Positions 9,001-19,035 are shown, counted from the stretch's first letter. The stretch is 64,000 bases of DNA from Nephrocerus scutellatus (GCA_947095585.1 OX352762.1:117210930-117274929), one strand, 5' to 3'. The notes: generated by a model not told the origin, from the sequence alone. Translations and numbers: made by a program.

Positions 9001-11455
9001 TTATGAGTAAAAAATTATATGATATGGGGTATTTTCACCTCTGCCCTGTTCATTGCCGTTTAAGGGAAATAAACGTGGTTTTGACGTTAAATCACGTCCC
9101 ACCTTATAACTCTTACACTCTTTTAAGAAAGAAAATAGCAAACATGACGCAACTGACATTTTTGAATATTTTGGAAGCCATTATCGATTTGGAAGTCAAC
9201 CTCATCAATTTTTTGAAAATTTTTATATCAAACGCGATATCTCAAAAATTGGTTTAAACTTTTTTTTTGGATGATGTAGTTTTTGAGCTCAATTTAATTT
9301 TCTAGAAATCCAGAAGAATTATCTGGAAAAATAAAAATACGTCATAGCTAAAGAAGATATATACCGCTAAGCGAATTTATATATGTATATGTAGTGTCTT
9401 AACACCTTAATCATATGCAGTGAGCATATTAGCTCTCTGGTACATTCAATGCATAATTGCTCGGCTTGATTCTAAAAACTTTAACAGTATATCAGTAATT
9501 AAAATGGTGGGTCAGTAATACAGGATTACTTGTCTTTTGGAAATTTCAAGCTTATTCTCATTATCTGATCTGAAATTGTCTCGAATCAATCAACAGTATT
9601 TTTTTTAAATTAACGTCGGTAGTGCAGAATCGCTTGTCATGCGGTATTTCGTTCATTATAGCTCTTTTATTTTCCGACAAAGTGATCAGAATACTTCTCT
9701 AATTAATCAGCATTAGAGATATAAATTAAGGTCGATAATACAGGTTCACTGGTTGCACGAAATAATAGTCGTCAAAACTCATTTGTGAGTCTACGAGGCC
9801 AATCTGAAAACATCTAGATTTTATCAGCAGCCTAGTTTTTAGTCTATGGCGGTAATGCAGGTTCACTTGGCGTATGAAATTTCGGCCATTACGGTTCTTT
9901 TATTTATCGATGAAGTTAATCTCAAAACTTCACTAATTTATCAGTATTACAGATATAATCTAACGTCGATAATAGAGGCTCACAAGTCTTATTAATCAGC
10001 AGTAAAATTTGAAAATAAACTCGGTAATGCAGGGTTCTTTGTCATATGAATTTTCGTTCATTCCAGCACTTTTATAAATCGACAAAAGTGATCTGCAAAA
10101 CTTCTCTAATTAATCAGTAATAGAGATAAAAATTAAAGTTGATAATACTGGTTTACTGATCGCATAAAATGAAGTTCATTAAAGCTTCTTAATAAGTTTA
10201 CGACTTTTAAATTAATGTCGATAATACAGGTTTACTGGTCGCATAATATGAAATTCATTAAAGGTTCTTTGTGAGTCTATGGGGCTAATCTAAAAACATC
10301 AATATAATCAGCAGTAGAGTTTTAATGTAGGGTCGGTAATGCAGATTCCCTTGTTTATGAAATTACATTTATTTGAGCTCTGTTTTATGTCTACGAAGGT
10401 GATCTGAAAAGTTCTTTAATTAATCAGCAATATATATATATAAATTAAGGTCATTAATGCAGGTCTTGTCCTGTCATATGAAATATAATTAATTTAAGCC
10501 TTTGGTTGTTTTTATACAGTTGGTTTCTGAGTAGACTTCGACTTGGATGGTCGAAGCGCGGAAGCTATATAATATACTCGTATAAGGTCGGTGATGATTT
10601 TCAAACCCACCCAAACTGTGCCAGTTTATTAATTAACGCCACAAAAGAGCACATGTCCTTAAAGTGATTTATATCTTAGCCAGCTCTAGCTAATTTATTT
10701 GTAGTCTTATTGATAATTTAATTTTTTTAAAAGTTTGTCTAAATATTGCAAGTCGACGACGCACCATCTGATAAGTCTTCTCCATAAAATTTTCCTTTTT
10801 CAGACGGCGATGTAACGCATCATGTGCACTGTCTGTAGCAATTTGGATAATTTCCTGTTTGAAAGTTGAGGAGAAAATTGTCAATCTAGTGACGTCTGCG
10901 CTTTGCGTTCCGCTAGAAGAGTGGACTGAGTTGGTAAGTCCGTGAAACTATTGACTTAATGGCTAATTGGCAGATTATTATTAGAGTTGGGAAGAGACCG
11001 TCTCACCAGGAATTGATATGCTTCACCGGTACGGTCCACTTAATCCCTCCAAAAGTGTGCCAAACGTTCTCGCCGATGCAAGTGTGACGCATGATGTCTT
11101 AGACTATGACCGCTTTCGACGCCATTTTGCTGCACTTTTCGATCGAATTTGTCGTCTGGCAGCGAGAAGTGACAATAAGGAAACAGTAAGCTCCAAGCAG
11201 GATGTCGCGTCGGTCAAGTGCACTGACGCTGACGATTCCATAAAGAAAGGTGCAATCAGTAAACGTCCAGCTAAGCATAGTAATCTTGAAGCACTAGCAG
11301 ATGACGTCGAGGAAGTAGAGGAAAACAATGAGCAACATGGTAATGAGACGGTACCAATTTCTGACTGGGTTGGCACCACAGAAATTCTCACTCCATCCGA
11401 TAAAATATTTAGTAAATTAATTATGACAAAAGACATTGGGGACGTTCGAATATAG
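1..11455 (+). CDS. BBS9: BBS9/PTHB1-like BBSome subunit, 5' end outside window
   Basis: This gene encodes the PTHB1/BBS9 subunit of the BBSome, the coat complex that moves membrane proteins in cilia; in flies it would act in ciliated sensory neurons and sperm (family knowledge). Nine exons join in phase: 46-411, 6283-6390, 6454-6587, 6653-7320, 7381-7643, 7699-7927, 8488-8654, 10804-10933 and 10985-11455 (TAG stop), giving 844 codons. Human BBS9 has 887 residues, so only an N-terminal part is missing. The order of motifs follows the family: [16 protein letters not shown], then YQDLS across the first junction, [40 protein letters not shown], and [18 protein letters not shown] across the last junction. 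The propeller comes first, then the GAE/platform part, then the helical C-terminus. The first acceptor (cacag, 41-45) is tentative; coding could run to base 1. Introns 1, 6 and 7 carry repeats. Confidence 0.93.
1270..1415 (-). repeat. SINE body fragment
   Basis: Read on the minus strand this matches the tRNA-unrelated body of the SINE at 32893-33182: the ttttcacggtgtcc-like segment, the tctgacaaacgt-like segment, then cttgtcacggaaagcttc and the cgccgttcgg region. The tRNA head is absent here. It lies inside the long BBS9 intron. Confidence 0.55.
1465..1600 (+). repeat. cacgcg-rich repeat related to the 35.6-36.2 kb array
   Basis: Two diverged units begin cttttccatgc and continue into cacgcg/cacacgc tracts. 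The same ttttccacgcatcacacgcg motif recurs in each unit of the tandem array at 35640-36165. It is likely a fragment of the same family. No coding potential was seen. Confidence 0.4.
1602..1735 (-). repeat. dispersed repeat with the atatctcggcttctac motif
   Basis: On the minus strand this has gtttgt-type short repeats, then atatctcggcttctacc, then aatttgatgggact and aaaacaattggttagc. The same order of blocks is found at about 39300-39530 and 42555-42690, with a partial copy at 39780-39900. It is a dispersed element of unknown class. Confidence 0.5.
1797..2255 (+). repeat. AT-rich degenerate minisatellite, left part
   Basis: The stretch is built from loose repeats of about 17-20 bases around attataggaaaattat. 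The same sequence resumes at 3004 on the far side of the Helitron, and a trace occurs at 6065-6175, so the Helitron split a pre-existing array. Confidence 0.6.
2256..3003 (-). mobile_element. non-autonomous Helitron with internal 15-bp minisatellite
   Basis: On the minus strand the element starts TCTATATATATAAAAATC at 3003 and ends CTAG at 2256. It lies between A (5') and T (3'), the host dinucleotide Helitrons use. A GGCG/CGCC hairpin sits just before the CAGCTAG end, as is usual for the group. From 2326 to 2625 the interior is a 15-base tandem repeat (consensus close to cctcccgcccactga), with the triplet of variants cctcccg/ccaccca/cctcata recurring at 2356, 2446 and 2521. Because 15 is a multiple of three, ORFs stay open on both strands, but they are not genes. 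No Rep/helicase is present. Confidence 0.85.
3004..3480 (+). repeat. AT-rich degenerate minisatellite, right part
   Basis: This continues the attatagga-type array interrupted by the Helitron. It stops just before the nested gene. No other signal was seen. Confidence 0.55.
3510..4490 (-). CDS. nested coiled-coil, AT-hook nuclear protein, possibly shugoshin-like
   Basis: This is a 326-residue ORF on the strand opposite BBS9, wholly inside its first visible intron. Residues about 2-75 are rich in K/R/E/L with heptad-like spacing and look like a coiled coil. The first part, [12 protein letters not shown], resembles the start of the fly shugoshin MEI-S332. The middle is low complexity (S/T-rich, then a six-glycine run from a CCA repeat). 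An RRCSRRLK-like basic patch precedes the C-terminus, and RRRGRPKR (residues 312-319) is an AT-hook-like motif. The ATG at 4490 is chosen as start, but the frame stays open upstream to an acceptor-like ttgcag at about 4530, so a 5' exon may exist. Shugoshins protect centromeric cohesin (family knowledge). The assignment is an inference from a short match; that it is a gene is more secure than what it is. Confidence 0.6.
   Translation of the reverse strand: MEATFKMLNLELTTNNRKLRRRISELRVNQLDLRKQLNNALTEKQSMQGELLRICDQSERNFVRIKALVGNANVKLEKKLEGGGIDTRNDDDNQSDLHRSHHIILPNGTRLRKRGIFRIGEKTQIPAMTTASTASAETPTSTSYSASALATLSKPTLLDEKAQKVAKFGHVLKQEMVDNDAGEEQYSTKRHEDVKVKRSLTAENSDSDIGGGKDGGGGGGFINNGAIIKRCSRRLKTMSEMENSYNSNITDKKDTPKQRDSTNATRTFKDITNKHLVIVSSNLSNKIAPKRPQPVTIHQEIVVEKCKEAEKRRRGRPKRDIQNEND
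4680..5990 (-). mobile_element. decayed jockey/CR1-like LINE reverse transcriptase copy
   Basis: Reading from about 5990 downward, the translated pieces give [49 protein letters not shown], then after an insert [20 protein letters not shown], a [12 protein letters not shown] block, and finally [14 protein letters not shown] near 4870. These are RT fingers, palm and thumb motifs of the jockey/CR1 group, with frameshifts and stops. A histone H2A fragment interrupts it at 5224-5526. The copies at 34.5-35.2 kb and 58.8-59.67 kb are close relatives. It lies inside the BBS9 intron, on the strand of the nested gene. Confidence 0.8.
5224..5526 (-). pseudogene. 5'-truncated histone H2A retrocopy inside a LINE
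   Basis: The minus strand encodes 84 residues matching the last two thirds of animal H2A, from AERVGAGA (about residue 40) through [36 protein letters not shown] and [16 protein letters not shown] to the normal KTEKKA end and stop at 5272. Differences from the usual protein are GAP to GAL, RDN to RDS, and loss of one Ile in the TRIIPRH segment. About 48 A-rich bases follow the stop, ending in an A-run at 5222-5230, where LINE sequence resumes. The N-terminal tail, the first helix and any promoter are absent, so it cannot form a nucleosomal H2A. A 5' truncation plus an A-rich 3' end suggests reverse-transcription insertion (inference). Confidence 0.85.
5945..6062 (-). repeat. tRNA-derived SINE head
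   Basis: On the minus strand this reads accgtggttccgtagataag, then ttctgagcaagaggttcgtg, the B-box-like ggttcgaatcc, and the aacactaaaagtatttttcac SINE body start. It is the same family as the copy at 32893 and lies about 220 bases before BBS9 exon 6283-6390. Confidence 0.65.
7928..8458 (+). repeat. 66-bp tandem array in BBS9 intron 6
   Basis: About eight units repeat with a period of exactly 66 bases. The gagctcgtcag junction falls at 7996, 8062, 8128, 8194, 8260, 8326 and 8392. The units at 8128 and 8392 share the variants gtgctc and ttgactcta and are four units apart, a hint of a higher-order repeat. The array ends in a T-run that leads straight into the 3' splice site at 8487. Confidence 0.9.
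9500..10480 (+). repeat. strongly diverged tandem repeat in BBS9 intron 7
   Basis: A motif close to ggtcggtaatgcaggttcac recurs about ten times, near 9512, 9613, 9731, 9848, 9964, 10021, 10138, 10216, 10330 and 10450. Each is followed by gtcatatgaaat-, gctcttttat- and aattaatcagcaatagag-like blocks. Spacing is mostly 60-120 bases. The array is old and much mutated. Confidence 0.65.
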
Positions 11456-11588
11456 TCGCCTTTTTACCTACAGTGCAAGTTATACTTGTACTAAACAGTT
11501 TCAAGTATATGTAGTTTAATCGTATTTTATTTATTAGATACTAGATGAAATATAACTGTTCTAATTTTTTTTTTGAATAACTTTTATC

Positions 11589-11594
11589 AATAAA
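11589..11594 (+). terminator. polyadenylation signal of the BBS9-like gene
   Basis: AATAAA lies about 135 bases after the BBS9 stop codon. It is the first canonical signal downstream and precedes the A/C-rich repeat that starts near 11610. Confidence 0.55.
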
Positions 11595-11609
11595 AAGTGT
11601 AGTATTCTT

Positions 11610-11970
11610 ATAAAAAAAAGACCCTTTTATATCCCCAGACGACCCCCTAAAGACCCATAAAAGGTTAACAAAAGAATTACAAAAGAATCTTTAAAAACAC
11701 CCAAAAGCTCCCCAAAGGACCCTCAAAGGACCCAAAAAAAACTTCAAAATATCCTCAAAAGGCGTCCAAAAAGACCCTCAAAAAACCGCCAAAAGACCCA
11801 CAAAAGACCATCAAAATGCCCACAAAGGACCCTCACCAGATTCCCCAAAAGACCCTCAAAAGTCCCACAAAAGACCCCTAAAAGACCCCCAAAATACCCC
11901 AAAAAGACCCCTAAAAGACCCACAAAAGACCCGCAAAAGACCTACAAAATACCCCCGAAAGACCCCCTAG
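11610..11970 (+). repeat. aaaagaccc low-complexity minisatellite
   Basis: Some 30 loose copies of caaaagaccc/aaaagaccccc run from just after the BBS9 poly(A) signal to 11970. The Helitron 3' end follows directly, so the array is probably the interior of that element. Confidence 0.7.
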
Positions 11971-12067
11971 AGGACCATCATTTCAAATAGCTCTTCACAA
12001 AATCACAAAACGATCACATACAAATTTATTGATAGTTGGACAGCACAACGTCTGTCGGGTCAGCTAG
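11971..12067 (+). mobile_element. Helitron 3' end
   Basis: The segment ends with the hairpin gacagcacaacgtctgtc, then gggtcag, then CTAG at 12064-12067 followed by T. This is the usual Helitron 3' terminus. The 5' end is not certain; a TC near 11606 is a candidate, which would put the aaaagaccc array inside the element. Confidence 0.65.
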
Positions 12068-12068
12068 T

Positions 12069-12397
12069 TCTATATAAATAAAAATGAAATGCTGTTCGTG
12101 TGTGTAACCGCATCACTTGAAAACGGCTAGACCGATTTGGCTCGTTTTGTTTTAAAACGTTCGTCATAGTCCGTATAAGGTTTATACGGAAAGAAAAATT
12201 GGAAAAGTTGTCCGAAAATTTGGGAAATATGAGACAAACTGACCATAACTCACGATTCCACTCGTATATATTTTTGTCGATATAATTGTCGATTCTATAG
12301 TTTCCTGGGTGGCTGAGGTAGTCAATTGCGGTGGGTGGTCAGTGGGCGGGTTGTCAGTTGGATGGGGCAGCCGGGAAAGGCCTGCTATTTCCGCTAG
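12069..12397 (+). mobile_element. short non-autonomous Helitron
   Basis: It starts TCTATATAAATAAAAATG one base after the previous Helitron's CTAG-T and ends CTAG at 12394-12397 followed by T. A GCAG/CTGC hairpin precedes the end. Inside, aaacggctagaccgatttgg matches the aacggctggaccaaattgg of the element at 2256-3003, and ggtgggtggtcagtgggcgg is the reverse complement of its minisatellite unit. The two elements are therefore one family; this copy has only a few repeat units. Confidence 0.75.
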
Positions 12398-13340
12398 TTT
12401 TAAATAAAAATTAAGAAGTATATTCGATACAAAACAAATGACATTAAATTAAATAACATAACTGAATCGTACAATGGGCGGCTGCACACTTTTTGTTCGA
12501 ATTAATTCGGCTGCACATCAAAACAGAACATGATCCATTTTTCGTTCTGTTATCCATTAAAACTTCTCAGTCACACATAATATTGAGCGTAAGTGTATTA
12601 TTTTTAAACAATATACAGTTAATTAGTGTCATTAGTGGTTTTTTGGTTGATCTCGCTTTAATAAAATCGACAGTATTCATACAACTCTTTCCCGTCATAC
12701 GAGTATGTATATTATGTTTCAAATTTTTTTCAAAAAAAAAAAAAAAATACAAAAAATATTGCAAACAAAAAAAATCATATCCATTGGTATCTCAATTCCT
12801 TGGACTACCCCCACTCGTATAGAATCAACCAGTTCAAGGACTAATGCAAATTACTATGAATCGGATACTTCTGTATGGCATCGTAAAAGACCTCCGTCGC
12901 ATTATCAATGTTCAGCTCTTGTTCATTGTGCCATTGCGACCAAGACGTGACAGCAAATTCAATATCTTTTAGAAGGTCGCACGAGAACAACTGCTCCCTT
13001 ACAGTTTTGGATTACAGGAATGGCCTTCAAATAAAAATACGATAGTGCGTACTGTCTGCGTACGAAATGAATGTTTTGATTTTGTACACGTTCTTCCCAT
13101 TAATTCACTCAGCAGCACCTAAGATTGGGATCGATTTGGAAGAGCTCATATTTTAATTAATAAAATGTCCCAACACTCATATGTGTGGGGGAATCGTATT
13201 TATCAATGTGTGTGGTGTGTGTGTTTATTATGGTTTTTTTTATAAATTGCTAGCGTACGTGTCGCAGTAGGAACTGCTGCTATGAAGTCATTACAGTTAG
13301 TTTATATTAATTTGAGAAACTTGTCCAAAATCCAAAAGAA
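12398..13340. other. AT-rich intergenic stretch, no gene seen
   Basis: There is a long A-run near 12733 and short chance ORFs on both strands that resemble nothing known to me. No promoter or RNA gene was seen. Confidence 0.5.
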
Positions 13341-13344
13341 ACAA

Positions 13345-13985
13345 TAATTTAAATCATCATTATATTTGGCTCTACAACCGGGGTCCGGTACTGGCCTCCC
13401 GCAAAAAATCTCTCCCGATTTCCAGCTGATGTCATCCAGTTTGGCATCCCTAAGCTTTGGCTGTCCTGATCTACGCAATTCTTCCAGCATAGGCTTGACC
13501 GACACCGCTGTCGTGTCTCATAAATCCTACCGCAAAGGACTCTGCACTTATGCAAGCTAGGTGTCCTGCCCACCGGAGCCTACCGAGATTAATTCTATTT
13601 ACGATGTCGACATCGCGATAACGCTCGTAGATCTCATCTTTATAGATCTACGGGACCAATTATTCTCCGTTAGACTTTCCTTTAAGAGGCTAAGATGTCT
13701 GATTGCCTTTTGCTAAGCACCTAAGTCTCGAATCCACTGGTACGACCATTCTCTTATATACCAGCTACTTGGATGTTATGTGTTTAAGAACAGAAATGTG
13801 TCTATGCATATTGGGTTCATTTCCACAGTTGATTCTTGGATTTGAAGAGTCTTGACAGACTAAAGTAGGCTCTGTTGGCGTTAAGCAACAGTGCACGTAT
13901 TTCTGGTTGCATGCTGTTATCGGCTGCTACAGTTAACCCGAAACAGTTAAAGGATTACACCACTTCAAATTAGCGCTCCACTATT
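13345..13985 (-). mobile_element. RTE-like LINE 3' fragment
   Basis: The minus strand gives, in broken frames, the C-terminus of the RTE-like element at 53090-55150: the IYERYRDVD-like block around 13600, GRIYETRQR near 13530, and the LGMPNWM segment before 13400. It lacks the RT palm and is dead. Confidence 0.7.
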
Positions 13986-13989
13986 TTAT

Positions 13990-15630
13990 TTGAGGAACCA
14001 ATGTTACATTTTATGCTCGCAAATGTGGTCACCATGTACTTTGTTTCGCTCTCATTTCGTTCGTTTGGTGGTGAAATCTTACGATCAATTTTAATCCACT
14101 TCCCAAAACCCGATTTTGTTTTTAACCATTTCATAATAAACACAATTTATATATTTAATAACTAATTAAATAAAGAATAAATAAAAAATTGTAATAAATC
14201 GTAGCGTCATGGACATGTGCCGTACATGGTGGTCAATATTGTTCTATTAACTTCTGACAGTCAAACGGAAGCATCTTAAAAAGGGATCACAGTCAATGGA
14301 GACAACTACGTCGATCTAGTGTATTCGCTGTCCGTTAGTCTGTTCGTCGATCCCCTATTGAAGTTTGTTTCCTTTTTTTTTTGGAGTACATCTCTTCCTC
14401 AAAGCTACCTTCGGGTATCAACTAACACAAACTGTACTAAATCACATTGAATGACAATCAAGTGGGCTAAAAATTCGGATCGCACAGCCTACTAAGCCGC
14501 CGAGGACGAAAGAACGTGCATCACCGCCAAGTGCGCAAGCGTAAAATTAGTCACCCGGTGTCCGTATAGCACCTTTACTTTAGTAGAAGGTAGAAATACT
14601 GACGGCCAACAAAGAAAGTGGAAAAATAAAAATGTCCACGCAGCTGTTCGAAGACAACGTGCAGCGGTGAAATCGCGTTGGACGTGTCGCGTTCCCAAAC
14701 GTTGACGACGACGACGACGACATTTTATGTGCGTCTGTCCGTCATATGAACGAGAAAATCCAAGTGGAACACGTGTCGTCGCGCTAGGTGAGTTATTTAT
14801 TTTCGCTCATTATGCAAATCGGACGAAGAGTGTTAGGCGTCTCGATCTCAGCTCAAACTGAACCTAGCACTGTGGCATTCCATGCTTTAAGTTTTCGTGG
14901 CAACATGATGATGGTACTCCATAAAAGGATATACACATCAGTACAACACTTTCATTGCTCAGACTAGACGCAGACATTTCGTGCTTCGAAGGAATGAAAA
15001 AGTTTCCAGCTTTTCCTTCCAAGCACAGTTGGATGTGGTCAGCAGTTTGTGGTTGGTGATTTTACTAAGCCGGCACGGCAGCACTGTGACGGCGACCACA
15101 ATAGTCGTCGTTACTACTTCAAGTTGTGAGTTGCGAGCGATATCGATATCTCAGTGATTTCTACAGTGTACTTCGGGTAGAGAGTATCACATTTGCATAT
15201 ACAGCGACTGTATTCGAGCCTTGTTTATGCAAACAGGCATATTTATGACAGATAACGTGATAAATTTCACAGCAGTTCGAATCCTGCACCCAGAGATCAC
15301 ACACAAATACAGTTCGCATGTACATTTTGTATCCCACATGGATATACCTTTGTTACCCACGATCTTATTCCAGTTGTCTTATATTCGGTTACAGCAGACA
15401 CAAAGTCTGGTAAGACGGGGCATTAAGACAAAACAGCAACAAACAAAATACTTGACGCGACTCTGAAGTGGGATAGCAAAAGAGGAGACACCAATGAGAA
15501 GTAGACACAAGACAGACATGGAAGCAGGGCATCATGCTGATTGCTGGTTGCGGAGTCTTTTGGACTTTTTTTTCTTTGAAAATGTCATCTGTTTGGAATG
15601 CAAAATTGCTGCATATGTGTTTGAGCATGC
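13990..15630. other. non-repetitive intergenic block, possible 5' leader exon(s)
   Basis: From about 14480 to 15200 base composition is less AT-rich than the surroundings, with a (gac)n run at 14704-14722 and a CACGTG. Two good donor-like sites occur, gctag|gtgagt near 14787 and agtt|gtgagt near 15126. This fits untranslated leader exons of a gene reaching beyond this stretch, but no coding exon was found. Confidence 0.25.
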
Positions 15631-16150
15631 CAGGCTGTACGCCCCTTAGCCCAGAGGCCCAATCACTTCCAAATTTTCACAAAAAGTGAAAGTTTTAATG
15701 AAATTGGGTTAATTTTTAAAAAATTATATGGAAGCCCCTCGGCTTTTTTTGTGTGGGGCCCCCTCAATTTTTTTTTATAAAAACTGTTGCCAATCGGAGA
15801 TACACATGTGTATAAAATTTTAAGAAAAGCAAGGGCCCTGAGGCCCGAGGAAACTCTGAGGCAAAACCTCTGGGGTCGGAAAGGTCTTAGGTCTTTACCA
15901 GCTTAGAGAAGGGAGGTTGCCGGTTGCATCGGCGCGAAAAACGGTCGATGTGGTAGGGAGCTGCCAGGCAACTCGAGAAACAATTCATAAAAATTATGCC
16001 AGATAGCTCGAGAAGCTGACTAAAAAACCCCAAATTTTTTTTGAAAGTGTTGTCACCGGAAACACACATGTGTGCAAAATTACAATAAAATCGGGATTTG
16101 GGAAGTGCGTTATAAATTGATCGCAAGATTCCACGATATGGCCATCGCGG
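15630..16150 (+). repeat. dispersed repeat shared with 29560-29690
   Basis: The segment has ggccc-rich blocks and ends with tttgggaagtgcgttataaa, attgatcgcaagattccac (to about 16133). The last part recurs almost unchanged near 29621-29658. The element class is unknown. Confidence 0.4.
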
Positions 16151-18090
16151 CTGTAATTGAAGACGAGCAATCTGGATGTCCAATTTTAAACCATTTTTAC
16201 GAGCACTGCGTGCCGTATGACACAAAAAACACGAACAATGTGACTTCACGTGGCTCTACAGGCAATAATCGTGGGGTGTAAAATCGCATGACCTTTCCAT
16301 AAGTCGATAGTTGCCGTCGCCATATTGCACGTAGTGAAGGTCTGATAATGGTGCATTGTTCTGGATGTAATGGAGTCTGTATGGTCTCTGGTGGATTGAT
16401 CTGATAATTGTTCTTAATTAACAATGGGTCTGATTGCTCAACACAATTTTGCGATAAAACAACGGGTTTAGGGCCCAATCGGCGAAAGAATAACGCATTC
16501 GATAGTCTTGTGGCTTTAATTTTTGTACCAGCTGGATCTTATACGGGCGTAGGCCAAGTCTTGCGCAAAATTTTCCAGTGGACGGATATAGCTCTAATTT
16601 CAGCGACTGGCGACTTTTGCATCCTCGACCACACTTTTATTTATGTACAGCGGCAATATTTTCTTCAGTGTACATATTTCGTCGGCGTGTCGGAATTATT
16701 GCATCGTTTAGAGATTAATTGGTATAAAATCTATCCACAGCTCGATGGATGGCTTTTTCAGATAGACGATAGAGATGCGCCATAAAAATCACGAATTCGT
16801 CTATAAGTTGCGCTGGTTTTCAAAGTGAATTTGTATCGCATTTGGTAGCGTCGTTCAACCGTGAGTATATACAGATGATTTGCCAGAGTATATACTGATA
16901 ATAAGTGACAAAAGTGAGCGTAGTATGACAGCTCGTTTGACAGTTAAGTACAGTTAGTTTTATCTAAGCAAAAAAAAAAACACACACACAAAACTAATTG
17001 TGGGTAGGTCTTGGACCAAATATTATGATTATTATTGTATCTATCTAGGACCAACGCTAATTGTTCGGCTGCACATGACCTGTTGAGAGTGCGAATATTC
17101 CAAGTGTAGTTCCGGAAATCTTCGTGCTTAAAACCTTTTGCAGCCTCAGTAAATTAATTTTTATCCGAGGCTGTTTGTTGTTTCGTATTCAATATCCACC
17201 CGCAAATATTTCACAATTCGTAAATTTTCAGGACATACATTAGACAACGGGGCATACCTTATCATACATATGTAATTGCAAAATCAAAAACCCAGCCATC
17301 TTGTCAGACTGACTGACTGACTGAATGACAGCATTGTATACGAGTATGCAGCGGTTACACTCTTCATTTATGGTACGAGTGAATGGTCACAGCTCACACA
17401 AGAAGACAACGTGGATTTAATTGGATCGAACGAGCAGGTAACCCAATCCCAAACCGCATTTTCCATAAAATCATTTACGACCGCAAAATGTAAATACTTA
17501 AAGTCATAAAGTTACAAAATTGGAATGCCTCAACGGATATTAAATACCATGAAGATAAGAGATACCTTTCTATGCGGATAGGACACTGAAACTGATACTA
17601 ATCTGAATACTGCGGCATACGGTTGATTTTGTAACTTCAACTTCACATCGGTAGATCTGTAGATGCTATAGATGGAGCTGGAATTGGAGAGCTGCATCTG
17701 GGTTCGTCCTATCGCATTATGTTGTGTGGTTTTGCAAAAAAAAAAGAAGAAGAAGAAATGTGCGTACCAATTTGTCTTCTTTGCACACATCAGAGAATCG
17801 TTTAGATGCGTTCACTGGCATTCCTAATGCTGTGGCTGGGCAACCACAAAGTTTCGCCTCAGAATACAGAAAAACAATTACATCAAGAAAAAGTAGGAAC
17901 TGATGTTTGTTAGTCAAAGTTTAATATCTTTTGAGCTTGCGATAATTTCCCTTAGAGATATGAATTCACAAGTTAAAAGGATTTTGGGCACACATATAGG
18001 AGCAGCATCTCCCGATAAGTGCTAGTCCGCTAAATAACAAAAAAGAGCCACTGCAGTCGGACAACTTGCAGCTATGTTAGTAATTCCTAC
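16150..18090. other. intergenic stretch with a chance ORF and a LINE scrap
   Basis: An ATG ORF at 16408-16785 (+, 125 residues) has no feature I recognise and may be chance. At about 17045-17120 the minus strand reads FRNYTWNIRTLNRSCAAEQLA, resembling the start of a LINE endonuclease, next to a possible SINE tail (ggtcttggaccaaatattat). The rest shows nothing. Confidence 0.35.
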
Positions 18091-18269
18091 TTGCACCTCC
18101 TCGTGGAGCAATTTAGGAGTTTCCTTGGAAATTGTAGACAGCTTCCTGTGCCACAAAACAGGATAAGTATCGGTTGGGCTGTGACCCTGGAAGCCGCATC
18201 CGTAAAAAACCCAATTGCTCTGAAACGGAATACAATGCCTTGGATACGAACGGATATTTCATTGAAGAC

Positions 18270-18690
18270 CTTTAGCTATCGTAGACGGACAACGATTGGT
18301 TTCTGGTATGTTAAGACCCTCCCCGAATCCCTCCAGGAATGGTCTCAAAACGCCAGATCCCTCCAAATAGAGCGTGAGTTCACGCAATATAATATAGACA
18401 TCTTGGGGCTGAGTGAAATAAGATGGTACGCTGCCTGGGAAAATTACTCATCAACAAGAAACCATGCTCTACTCTGGTAGACCAGCTGGAAGCGGGCGGA
18501 GGTTTGGTGTTAGATTGATGCTAACTCCGGCAGCACGAAGCATCCTCATATCTTGGAAACTTCACAGTGACCGGATACTGACGGCTAGATTCCAGACTAG
18601 AGTAAGGAAAATAACCCTCATACAGTGCTATGCTCCGATCGAAGACGCGACTGAGGATGTTAGGGATAATTTTGTAGTCATTTAGGCTCC
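18270..18690 (+). mobile_element. CFDP2-type LINE endonuclease fragment
   Basis: The translation in two frames gives IGFWYVKTLPES, FTQYNIDILGLSEIRWY, YSSTRNHALL, YSGRPAGSGRRFGV, LTARFQTRVRKITLIQCYAP and IEDATEDVRDNF. This is the AP-endonuclease domain as in craniofacial-development-protein-2-like LINE proteins, including the SEIRW (catalytic Glu) and CYAP motifs. A frameshift near 18470 and the missing remainder make it non-functional. The RT parts of the same type lie at 44690-46440 and 50070-50740. Confidence 0.75.
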
Positions 18691-18939
18691 TTCTAAAACC
18701 AAACGCCTAATCGTTATCTTAGAGATTAACATAGAACTTAGCTATATGCTATAACAACTAAGTTTATATTTTTTAGGAAATATATAATCATTCTATTAAA
18801 TTGTGAAGACAAGAGAAGATATTTCACCTTACTTTAAATTAAATTTAAACATATTAACTGTGCAACGTGCTTGCTCGGATGACGCTCGGCGGTTACCCAT
18901 GGTTCTTCTTGTAAATCGAAATATAGATGATTTGCACAA

Positions 18940-19035
18940 TTGGCCATATACAGCACAGTGGTTGGATGGGTTAAACCATAGACTACCGTATAAAACGTCT
19001 TTCGAGTTATAGGTTCAATCCGCCGCGACGCCCCT
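18940..19035 (+). repeat. possible degenerate tRNA-like SINE head
   Basis: The segment has an A-box-like agtggttggatgg and a B-box-like ataggttcaatccg about 55 bases apart, followed by a T-run. No acceptor stem can be drawn, so it is not a tRNA gene. Confidence 0.3.

Noticed and set aside
14921..14961. TATA-like ataaaagg with tcagt
   Set aside because: Spacing to the nearest initiator is about 20 or 40 bases rather than 30, and no coding exon follows.
16408..16785. A 125-residue plus-strand ORF
   Set aside because: Composition is unremarkable, there is no recognised motif and no splice context; kept only as a note in the stretch description.
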